NCBI GenBank assembly: GCA_041738285.1
Contig: JBGSQB010000188.1
Span: 1 to 17,153, forward strand
Reading direction: 5' to 3'
Length of the DNA: 17,153 nucleotides
Origin: SZUA-521 sp041738285
GTDB lineage: Bacteria; Pseudomonadota; Gammaproteobacteria; Pseudomonadales; Azotimanducaceae
Notes under the pieces: model-generated
What the model saw: only the letters and a program-made list of their open reading frames with translations
What the model was told of the DNA's origin: nothing
Databases searched by the model: none
Shown: one piece after another, positions 1 to 6,646 of the stretch
How positions within the stretch are numbered: position 1 is the first letter of the stretch
Layout of the letters: each line of letters opens with the position of its first letter
Program-made: the position numbers and the translations under genes

Positions 1-1
1 G

Positions 2-2083
2 GCGACCCAGCCAGGCGCCCAGGTCGCCTACGTCGGCAGCACCGTCGTCGACAGCCTGGCGCCGATGGATGTGCATCGCGGCACCAGCATGAGCATCGTC
101 GAGCAGCTGCGCTACAACCACTTCCTGCAGAAGCCGCTCGACGACAGCGCCTCGAGCGCGATGTTCGACAAGTACCTCGAAGCACTCGACCCGCAGCGGG
201 TATATTTCCTGGCTGCCGACGTGCAGGCACTCGAGAAGTATCGCTATGCCCTCGACGACGCCTTGAAGCGCGGCGACCTCGAGCCCGCCTTCGAGATCTT
301 CAACCGCTTTCAGGGCCAACTGGTCGAACGCCTCGAGTATCTGCTGGGTGAGCTGGACAAGGGCACCGAGCGCATGGACTTCACGCTGCCGGAGTCGATG
401 GACATCGAGCGCAAGGATGCCGCCTGGCCCGCCACCCGTGCCGAACTGGACGACATCTGGAACAAGCGGCTGAAGGGCGCCGTGCTCGGCATGAAGTTGA
501 ACGGCAAGGAGCTCACCGAGATCCAGGACCTGCTGACGAAACGCTACAAGAACCGCCTCAAGCAGGCCCTGCAGACCAACAGCGAAGATGCGTTTCAGCT
601 GTACGTGAACGCCTATGCGGCGACCTACGACCCGCACACGCAGTATCTGTCGCCGCGCACGTCCGAAAACTTCAACATCAACATGTCGCTGTCGCTCGAA
701 GGCATCGGCGCGGTGCTGCGCACCGAAGACGATTACACCGAGGTGGTACGCCTCGTCACCGCCGGGCCGGCCGACAAGAGCGGCGCGGTGAAACCATCCG
801 ATCGCATCATCAGCGTCGGACAAGGTGAATCCGGCAAGCTCATCGATGTCGTGGGCTGGCGCCTGGACGATGTGGTCGAGTTGATCCGCGGACCGAAGGA
901 CTCCGTGGTACGGCTCGAGATCGTGCCCGCCGACGGCGATGAGCTGAAGCGCAAGGTCGTGTCGATCGTGCGCAACACCATCGAACTCGAAGACCAGTCC
1001 GCGCAGAAGCGTCTGCTGACCTTGGAAGACAGCGGCGTCAAGCACCGGATCGGCATCATCGAGGTGCCAACGTTCTATGCGGACTTCCAGGCCGCGCAAC
1101 AGGGTGTCACCGATTTCAAGAGCACCACGCGTGACGTCGCCAAGCTGATCGCCGAATTGAAGGCGGAAGGCATGGAGGGTCTCGTCATCGACCTGCGCAA
1201 CAACGGCGGCGGGTCGCTCCAGGAAGCCGATGCGCTGACCGGCCTTTTCATTCGCTCGGGCCCGACCGTGCAGGTCAAGCAGGCCCGCAAGCGGCCGAAC
1301 GTCTTTGCCGATACCGACGACGACATCGCCTGGGACGGGCCACTGGCCATCGTCGTCAACCGATTGTCGGCGTCCGCATCGGAGATCTTCGCCGGTGCCA
1401 TTCAGGACTATCAGCGCGGCATCATCATCGGCAGCCAGACCTTCGGCAAAGGTACCGTGCAGACGCTCATTCCACTCAAGCGCGGCCAGCTCAAGATCAC
1501 GCAGGCGAAGTTCTACCGCGTGTCGGGCCAGAGCACCCAGCACCAGGGTGTGATTCCCGACATCTCGATTCCGGAAATCTATGACACCGACCGCATCGGC
1601 GAGAGCGCGCTGGAAGATGCCCTGCCTTGGGACGTCATCAATCCGGTCGTCTATCCGCGCTCGGATCAGATCGAGCCCTTGATTGAAACGCTGCGCACCC
1701 AGCACGCCGATCGTGTCGCGACCAACCCTGACTTCAAGTATCTGAACGCGCTCTCCGATAAAGGCCGTGAAGCGCGCAGCCGGACAACGATGTCGCTGAA
1801 CGAAGTCGAACGCCGCAAGGAAAAAGCCGAGGATGACAACTGGCGCCTCGGCCTCGAAAACACCCTGCGGTCCGCCAAGGGCGAACCGTTGCTCACGTCG
1901 CTCGATGAACTCGACGCGCAGCTCGATGCCGAAGCGGAAGCCGCCGACTCTGGCGAAGTCGTGCATCCGGCTGAGGATGACGCTGTACTCGCCGAGAGCA
2001 GTCGCGTGCTGCTCGACCTCATCCGCATGACCCACCAGATCGCCAGTGTGAGCCACGCAAGCAACGCGAGCGCGGTGCAGTAG
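2..2083 (+). CDS. prc: Carboxy-terminal processing (tail-specific) protease Prc, 5' end off the window
   Basis: Periplasmic serine protease of family S41 that degrades or trims proteins from their C-terminal tails. The frame is open from base 2, before the first ATG at 65, so the signal peptide and true start lie upstream and the gene is partial. Numbering from the ATG at 65: an N-terminal helical region; the conserved DPHTQYLSP stretch (189-197); a PDZ domain at about 208-290 that binds the substrate tail; and the protease core. The SASASE motif puts the nucleophile at Ser437, with Asp448 and the general base Lys462 in FGKGTVQ. The Ser-to-Asp and Ser-to-Lys spacings (11 and 25) equal those of E. 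coli Prc Ser430/Asp441/Lys455. The long Glu/Arg-rich tail after about 515 fits the C-terminal extension of the Prc long form. The stop TAG at 2081-2083 is followed within 3 bases by a palindromic repeat. Identification is secure. Confidence 0.96.
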   Translation, partial: ATQPGAQVAYVGSTVVDSLAPMDVHRGTSMSIVEQLRYNHFLQKPLDDSASSAMFDKYLEALDPQRVYFLAADVQALEKYRYALDDALKRGDLEPAFEIFNRFQGQLVERLEYLLGELDKGTERMDFTLPESMDIERKDAAWPATRAELDDIWNKRLKGAVLGMKLNGKELTEIQDLLTKRYKNRLKQALQTNSEDAFQLYVNAYAATYDPHTQYLSPRTSENFNINMSLSLEGIGAVLRTEDDYTEVVRLVTAGPADKSGAVKPSDRIISVGQGESGKLIDVVGWRLDDVVELIRGPKDSVVRLEIVPADGDELKRKVVSIVRNTIELEDQSAQKRLLTLEDSGVKHRIGIIEVPTFYADFQAAQQGVTDFKSTTRDVAKLIAELKAEGMEGLVIDLRNNGGGSLQEADALTGLFIRSGPTVQVKQARKRPNVFADTDDDIAWDGPLAIVVNRLSASASEIFAGAIQDYQRGIIIGSQTFGKGTVQTLIPLKRGQLKITQAKFYRVSGQSTQHQGVIPDISIPEIYDTDRIGESALEDALPWDVINPVVYPRSDQIEPLIETLRTQHADRVATNPDFKYLNALSDKGREARSRTTMSLNEVERRKEKAEDDNWRLGLENTLRSAKGEPLLTSLDELDAQLDAEAEAADSGEVVHPAEDDAVLAESSRVLLDLIRMTHQIASVSHASNASAVQ

Positions 2084-2086
2084 CCT

Positions 2087-2148
2087 GGGGACAGTTACCC
2101 TATGTTCGAGGCCCGTGGTAGTCGAGTTCTCGACATAGGGTAACTGTC
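2087..2148. repeat. REP-like palindromic repeat, copy A, between prc and thrS
   Basis: Perfect 16-base inverted arms GACAGTTACCCTATGT at 2090-2105 and its reverse complement at 2133-2148, extended inward by TCGAG on the left and CTCG on the right with one bulged base. The loop is about 20-27 bases. The outer motif GGGGACAGTT, followed by CCTAT and TCGAG, also occurs in the repeat at 14053-14134, so this is a dispersed family rather than a chance palindrome. It fills the gap between the convergent ends of prc and thrS. There is no T-tract, so it is not a canonical intrinsic terminator, although such a stem could block read-through from either side. Confidence 0.8.
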
Positions 2149-2153
2149 GCTCA

Positions 2154-3998
2154 TCAACCCGGCAGTTCGAACGCGAGCGCCCGACTCGCGATCGTTTTGC
2201 GCAGTGCCGCTTCGAATGCATCCACCGTCATCGTGTGCTGCTGGGGTTGACCGTAGCGCCGCAAGGTGACCGTACCGTCGGCCTGCTCCTTCTCACCCAC
2301 CACCAGTAGATTCGGGATCTTTCGGGTCGTACCCTCGCGGATTTTCTTGCCGACGGTCTCGCTTTGCGGCGCCATCTCCGCGCGCACCATGTGTGCCCGT
2401 AACCGGCCGACGATTGACTGCCCATACGCCTCGAACTGATCGGACACGGTCAGCACCTGCACCTGCACCGGGGCCAGCCAGGTCGGGAATGCACCACCAT
2501 AGTGTTCAATCAGGAATGCAACCATGCGCTCATGGGTACTGAACGGGGCACGATGGATGCAGTATGGCGCGTGCTCGGCACCATCGGCGCCAACATACGT
2601 CAGGCCGAGGCGACGCGGCTGCGCGAAGTCGAGTTGCACGGTGCTCACAGTTTCGTCTCTACCTGTCACCGTCGGGAACTGGATGTCGATCTTCGGTCCG
2701 TAGAACGCAGCCTCCCCCTTGCCGTCGTAGTACTGAATACTCAGTTCTTCGAGCACCTCCGTGAGAATCTGCTCGCACCGCTCCCACGCGGCGGGGTCGT
2801 CGATGTATTTCTCCTTGCCCTTCGGATCCTCGGGATCCCACCGGGACAGACGCACGCTGTAGCGAGTGAGCCCAAGAATGCGATAGGCGTCGGCGTACAT
2901 CGCAAGCACGGACTTGAACTCGTCCTTGACCTGCTCGGGTGTGACGTAGATGTGCGCATCGTTCATGCACATGCCGCGCACACGCACGAGACCGCCCACC
3001 GCACCCGAATCCTCCATTCGATACACCTGGCCGTACTCGGCCAGCCGCAGCGGCAGGTCGCGATAGCTCTTGGGTCGTGCGGCATACACCTTGTGGTGGT
3101 GCGGACAGTTCATGGGCCGAAGGACGTAGGCCTCCTTGACGACTTCCGAGCCGTCATCTGACCGTTCCGTGACTTCCATCGGCGGATACATACCGTCGGC
3201 GTAGTACGGCAGATGGCCCGATCGATAGTACAGATCGCGCTTGGCAAGATGTGGCGTCGCAACGCGCTCGTAGCCGGCCTTGAACTCGAGCTCCTTTGCG
3301 AGCTTCTCCAACTCGTCACGCAACACCGTGCCATTGGGCAGCCATAGCGGTAGCCCCTTACCGATCTCGTTGTCGATATGATAGATATCGAGTTCACGAC
3401 CGAGCTTCTTGTGGTCACGCGCAAGCGCTTCTTCGTACCGCGCAACGTACTCGTCGAGCTCCGCTTTGGTTGCGAATGCCCAGGCGTAGATGCGAGTCAT
3501 CATCACGTTGTCGGAGTCACCGCGCCAATACGCCCCCGCGACGCTGCGGATCTTGAATGCATCGCGTGGAATGTCCTTCGAGGTGGCGACATGGGGCCCT
3601 TCGCACATGTCGAGGAAGGGTCCGTTGCGATAGAACGATAGACCGCTGAGGTTTTTCTTTTCGAACAGTTCGCGCGCATACGCCTGCTTGTACGGCTCGT
3701 TCATTTCCGCAAGTCGGGTGAGCGCTGCGTCTTTGTCCAGGTCTTCGCGGTCGAAGCGCTGACCCTTCTTCAGAATCTTTTTCATGCGGCGCTCGAGTTC
3801 GGGGAAGTCGGCCTCGGTCAGCGGCTCGGACAGGATGAAGTCGTAGTAGAAGCCGTCCTTGATCGGCGGACCAAATCCCAGGGTCGAACCAGGTCGCAAC
3901 TCGAGCACTGCCTGCGCAAGCACGTGCGCCAGACTGTGGCGGATGCGATAGAGGGAATCCGCGGGATCGAGTTCACCGCTGTGTTCCATGTCCGACAT
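2154..3998 (-). CDS. thrS: Threonyl-tRNA synthetase, short form without TGS domain
   Basis: Class II synthetase that charges tRNA-Thr in the cytoplasm. The 614-residue protein starts directly in the editing region: HSLAHVLAQA (His21, His25) and CEGPHV (Cys132, His136) match the HxxxH/CxxxH editing site that removes mischarged serine. E. coli ThrS (642 residues) has a TGS domain first, and none is present here. In the catalytic core the zinc ligands are Cys298 in RPMNCPHHH, His349 in MNDAHIY and His482 in CIHRAPFSTHE. A recognisable class II motif 2 lies around VRVRGMCMND, and the anticodon-binding domain follows PTWLAPVQV (about 506 on). The start at 3998 is fixed by GGAGG (4010-4006) seven bases upstream. 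Two stops in tandem (TGATGA) end the gene. infC, the usual proteobacterial neighbour, is absent. Expression is probably controlled by the attenuator leader upstream. Confidence 0.97.
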   Translation of the reverse strand: MSDMEHSGELDPADSLYRIRHSLAHVLAQAVLELRPGSTLGFGPPIKDGFYYDFILSEPLTEADFPELERRMKKILKKGQRFDREDLDKDAALTRLAEMNEPYKQAYARELFEKKNLSGLSFYRNGPFLDMCEGPHVATSKDIPRDAFKIRSVAGAYWRGDSDNVMMTRIYAWAFATKAELDEYVARYEEALARDHKKLGRELDIYHIDNEIGKGLPLWLPNGTVLRDELEKLAKELEFKAGYERVATPHLAKRDLYYRSGHLPYYADGMYPPMEVTERSDDGSEVVKEAYVLRPMNCPHHHKVYAARPKSYRDLPLRLAEYGQVYRMEDSGAVGGLVRVRGMCMNDAHIYVTPEQVKDEFKSVLAMYADAYRILGLTRYSVRLSRWDPEDPKGKEKYIDDPAAWERCEQILTEVLEELSIQYYDGKGEAAFYGPKIDIQFPTVTGRDETVSTVQLDFAQPRRLGLTYVGADGAEHAPYCIHRAPFSTHERMVAFLIEHYGGAFPTWLAPVQVQVLTVSDQFEAYGQSIVGRLRAHMVRAEMAPQSETVGKKIREGTTRKIPNLLVVGEKEQADGTVTLRRYGQPQQHTMTVDAFEAALRKTIASRALAFELPG

Positions 3999-4010
3999 GA
4001 CAAATCCTCC

Positions 4011-4049
4011 AAAAACGAAAAACCCCGTTGGGCGGTCGCCTTCCGGGGT
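4011..4049 (-). terminator. Intrinsic terminator (attenuator) in the thrS leader
   Basis: On the minus strand ACCCCG (4049-4044) pairs with CGGGGT (4027-4022). Inside, GGCG (4040-4037) can pair with CGCC (4034-4031). The stem is followed at once by TTTTTCGTTTTT (4022-4011). It ends one base before the thrS Shine-Dalgarno and only 12 bases before the thrS start codon, so a polymerase stopping here makes only leader RNA. This position, ahead of the gene it would silence, marks it as a regulatory terminator rather than the end of an upstream gene. Confidence 0.88.
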
Positions 4050-4105
4050 CTTGACGGTTGAGGCGACCTGAATCTATTGGCCGCCTGCGTTGCACTTGAA
4101 CGACG

Positions 4106-4180
4106 TCAGGCAGCCGGCTCCGTAGTGAGCCCGCGGCTGACGGTCGTGTTCTGCTGACCATTTGCGAAATGCACAGGCAT
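4106..4180 (-). CDS. thrS leader peptide with two Thr-Thr pairs
   Basis: A 24-codon ORF, ATG at 4180-4178 to TGA at 4108-4106. GAGGA (4190-4186) sits five bases before the ATG, a good ribosome-binding site. The peptide starts MPVHFANGQQ, continues NTTVSRGLTTEPAA and stops. Thr codons 12-13 (ACG ACC, 4147-4142) and 19-20 (ACT ACG, 4126-4121) make 4 of 24 residues threonine, in two adjacent pairs, just upstream of a terminator and of the gene for threonyl-tRNA synthetase. The second pair forms the loop of the first leader hairpin. This is the layout of control codons in attenuation peptides such as ThrL, TrpL or PheM. The peptide itself probably has no function after synthesis. It is too short for normal gene finders and is likely unannotated. 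Confidence 0.78.
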   Translation of the reverse strand: MPVHFANGQQNTTVSRGLTTEPAA

Positions 4181-4203
4181 CTCGGTCCTCGATTGGTCGC
4201 GTA

Positions 4204-4231
4204 ATGATAGTGACGGGGTTGCCAATTGCAA
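4204..4231 (-). promoter_or_regulatory. Predicted sigma-70 promoter of the thrS leader
   Basis: Minus strand: TTGCAA (4231-4226, 4 of 6 to TTGACA), a 16-base spacer, then TATCAT (4209-4204, 5 of 6 to TATAAT). The predicted start near 4197 leaves only about 17 bases before the leader-peptide ATG, enough for its GAGGA ribosome-binding site. It lies between the stop of the upstream exporter gene (4249) and the leader ORF, so thrS would have its own promoter. Confidence 0.6.
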
Positions 4232-4248
4232 CCGGGTGAAGTGCTGGC

Positions 4249-6570
4249 CTATGCCGGTTTGATCAGCCGTGGCTGATCATCGATCCACACCAGCACCTTC
4301 GGCATCAGCAGCAGATGAACAGCCAGCCCGCTCAGCACGATGAACGTGGTGCACAGCCCGAGGCTGCGGTTGATCTCGAACCCCGACAGACCCAGCAGCA
4401 CAAATCCTGTCGCCAGCGCCACGGACGTCGAGACGATGGCCATGCCGACCGTGTTGATGGTCGCGGCGGCGGCCGCGTCCGGCGACTCCTTCAGCGTCGC
4501 GCGTGCGTGACGATAGCGGTAAATCATGTGGATCGCGTCATCGATGATGATGCCGATCGTCATCGCCGCGATCACAGAAGACGCAAGACCAATCTCACCC
4601 ACCAGCCAGCCCCACAGACCGAATCCCATCGCGATCGGCACGAATATCGCGGGTATCGTCAGAATCACGATACGCACACTGCGAAAGTACACACCCATCA
4701 ACAGGGCAATGAGCAACAGCGAACCGAGCAGCCCTTTCAGCATCGACTGGGCGTTCAGAATGGAGGTGTGCGCAACTGGGACGTTGATGCCGGTCACCAC
4801 GATCGCGTAGTCAGACGGGCTGTTTGCCGCGAACCAGGCATATATCTGCGACTCGAGTTCGATCACGGCCTGGGAGTCACCACCGGACAACAGCGTCGAC
4901 AGCCGGGTACTGCTGCGTTGTTTGTCGAGGAAATCCTCGAGATCCTGCCCGGCGGTGAGAGATAGCTCGTAGGTCAGGATGTACTGCGCGATCTCGTCGC
5001 GCGACAGGTGCGTCACGCTGCGACTGCCGGTGAAGGATTCGCTCAACTGCGTCACGACGTCGGCAACCGACACCGCATTCGCCACCAGCGGCTTCGCGCG
5101 CAACCACTGTGTCAGCGCCGCGACGACTTCGATGTACCGCGGATCGTAGATGCCTTCAGGACTTCCCGACTTGATTTCGATGTCGATGTAGTTCGGCCCG
5201 CCGAGATGTGCGCGCGCAAATTCCGCCGCGCGGCGGAACTCGAAACTCGAGTCGAAATAGCCGACGAAGTCATCGTTGAGGGAGATGCGCGACACGCCCG
5301 CAATGCTGCCTGCGACGATCAATGCAACGAACAGTGGCAGCCCATTGCCTCGGCGTTGGGCCAGCCATGCGATGGCGCGGGGTAAGAGCTCATTGGTCGC
5401 GAGCAGCGTCACGTGACGTATGCGCTTGAGTATCGATGGCACGACCAGAAGCAACGCGGAGGTCGCGGCGACGAGCCCGATGGATACCAGGTTGCCAAGT
5501 ACCCCCAGGGGCGGTGAGTCGGCGAAATTCATCGACAGAAGGCCCAACAGCGTCGTCGCGGTGGTCAACAACATCGGACGCCAGTTGAGGTCGACGGCAA
5601 TCTGCACGGCGACATTGCCGGGGACGTCGGCCCGCATGCGCTGACGCAAGAACGTGATCATGAGGTGCAAACCACTTGCGATGGTCAGCGTAATCACGAT
5701 GACACCGGCGATCGATGTCGCTGCATTGAGCTGAATGCCCAACCAACCGGCCAACCCCATTGCGACGATGGCGCCGTAGACACCTGTTGCCAGCAGAATG
5801 CCGACCAGTTTCAGCTCGCCGAGCAACACCACCAACACGAGCATCATGACGACCAGCACCAGCGGCACGAGGAGGCCAGCATCACGCTGCGCGGCTTCGT
5901 TGAACGCATCCATCATGGTGATGCTACCGACGAACTGCACGGTAAGGCCCGGTGTCTCCTCGGCGAGCTGTGCCGCGAGCGAGCGTACGGCGCCGGTGAT
6001 GGCGCCAATTGCGGTCGTCGATGCGTATGGCAAGTCGAAGGCGAGATAGACGCCCGCGGTGGTTGCGTCCTCGGAAATCAGGCGACCCGTGAGGACCGGA
6101 TCGGACAGTAGCGATCCGCGCTCGGCAATGCACACGTCGGGACAAACGACGTCGAGCACGGGGGTGAGCTCAAACTCACCCTCGCGCGCTGTCGCGTGCG
6201 GGTAGGTGGCGAGAGATTCCACCCGCAGCACATGAGGTAGTCGCCATCCCGATGCGGTGGCGGAACGGATGGCGGCGACGAACTCGGATGATTCGATGAC
6301 GGGTACGCCGTCGCGGCGCAGCAACAACAGGATATTGTTGTTCTGCTGAAACTTCGCCTCGAAGTCTTTCAGGTCCTGATGGTAGACGTTGTCGCCATAG
6401 AAGACCCGCGTGTCTGCAGACGTCTCGAGCAAGAGCAAACCCGGCGCGCAGGCGATGCCCACCACAACGTGTGCCCAGATCGCCCAGACTGCCGGCGTGA
6501 CCCGCGGCACTCGATGACTCCGCCCCATGGATGCGGCGCCGATGCAAACACAGCGCCCATCCAAGGGCAA
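4249..6570 (-). CDS. RND superfamily exporter, MMPL/HAE3 type
   Basis: Inner-membrane, proton-driven exporter; the substrate cannot be told from sequence (lipids, hopanoids or hydrophobic compounds are known for the family). Numbering from the ATG at 6570: TM1 at about 27-48; a periplasmic domain at about 50-230 with a Cys143/Cys147 pair; a five-helix cluster at about 232-380; TM7 at about 411-427; a second periplasmic domain to about 608; and a second cluster to about 762. This is the duplicated 1+5+1+5 RND plan. The second half has the typical GIIIDDAIHMIYRYR motif (Asp677/678), but the matching place in the first half reads IASGLH, with Ser299 where the family usually has Asp. The start is uncertain: the ATG at 6528 (residue 15) is equally plausible and neither has a clear Shine-Dalgarno. 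No outer-membrane or adaptor partner gene is adjacent. Confidence 0.9.
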   Translation of the reverse strand: MPLDGRCVCIGAASMGRSHRVPRVTPAVWAIWAHVVVGIACAPGLLLLETSADTRVFYGDNVYHQDLKDFEAKFQQNNNILLLLRRDGVPVIESSEFVAAIRSATASGWRLPHVLRVESLATYPHATAREGEFELTPVLDVVCPDVCIAERGSLLSDPVLTGRLISEDATTAGVYLAFDLPYASTTAIGAITGAVRSLAAQLAEETPGLTVQFVGSITMMDAFNEAAQRDAGLLVPLVLVVMMLVLVVLLGELKLVGILLATGVYGAIVAMGLAGWLGIQLNAATSIAGVIVITLTIASGLHLMITFLRQRMRADVPGNVAVQIAVDLNWRPMLLTTATTLLGLLSMNFADSPPLGVLGNLVSIGLVAATSALLLVVPSILKRIRHVTLLATNELLPRAIAWLAQRRGNGLPLFVALIVAGSIAGVSRISLNDDFVGYFDSSFEFRRAAEFARAHLGGPNYIDIEIKSGSPEGIYDPRYIEVVAALTQWLRAKPLVANAVSVADVVTQLSESFTGSRSVTHLSRDEIAQYILTYELSLTAGQDLEDFLDKQRSSTRLSTLLSGGDSQAVIELESQIYAWFAANSPSDYAIVVTGINVPVAHTSILNAQSMLKGLLGSLLLIALLMGVYFRSVRIVILTIPAIFVPIAMGFGLWGWLVGEIGLASSVIAAMTIGIIIDDAIHMIYRYRHARATLKESPDAAAAATINTVGMAIVSTSVALATGFVLLGLSGFEINRSLGLCTTFIVLSGLAVHLLLMPKVLVWIDDQPRLIKPA

Positions 6571-6582
6571 GCCGCCGATACT

Positions 6583-6611
6583 TTGATATTGGCCGTGGTC
6601 GGCCCTATCGT
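6583..6611 (+). promoter_or_regulatory. Predicted sigma-70 promoter of the DASS transporter gene
   Basis: TTGATA (6583-6588, 5 of 6 to the -35 consensus), a 17-base spacer, then TATCGT (6606-6611, 4 of 6 to the -10). The spacer holds a small inverted repeat GGCCG-TGGT-CGGCC (6591-6604). The predicted start near 6618 gives a leader of about 29 bases. No equally good promoter was found for the divergent exporter gene. Confidence 0.42.
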
Positions 6612-6646
6612 ATCTGCGAACACTGTCACGGTACGTCTTAACCTTC

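Larger units (their letters stand above)
4011..4197 (-). promoter_or_regulatory. Putative ribosome-mediated transcription attenuator leader of thrS
   Basis: The leader holds a chain of alternative pairings, all seen directly (minus strand). Segment 1 CAGCCG (4139-4134) pairs with segment 2 CGGCTG (4116-4111), stacked with GCTC/GAGC (4130-4127/4120-4117). Segment 2 GGCTGCCTG (4115-4107) can instead pair with segment 3 CAGGCGGCC (4087-4079), nine pairs with one G-U. Segment 3 AGGCGG (4086-4081) can pair with segment 4 TCGCCT (4066-4061). Segment 4 GGTCGCCT (4068-4061) is perfectly complementary to segment 5 AGGCGACC (4041-4034) inside the terminator. Stalling on Thr codons would mask segment 1, giving 2:3 and 4:5 and read-through. 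Normal translation gives 3:4 and termination. The folding logic is inferred from complementarity, not measured. The RNA 5' end at about 4197 is extrapolated from the predicted promoter. Confidence 0.75.

Noticed and set aside
2087..2148. Canonical bidirectional intrinsic terminator between prc and thrS
   Set aside because: The stem is not followed by a T-tract on either strand, and its motif recurs elsewhere, so it is better called a dispersed repeat.
4011..4197. T-box riboswitch ahead of thrS
   Set aside because: The conserved T-box sequence (AGGGTGGNACCGCG) is absent, and the Thr-rich leader ORF with its ribosome-binding site explains the terminator better.
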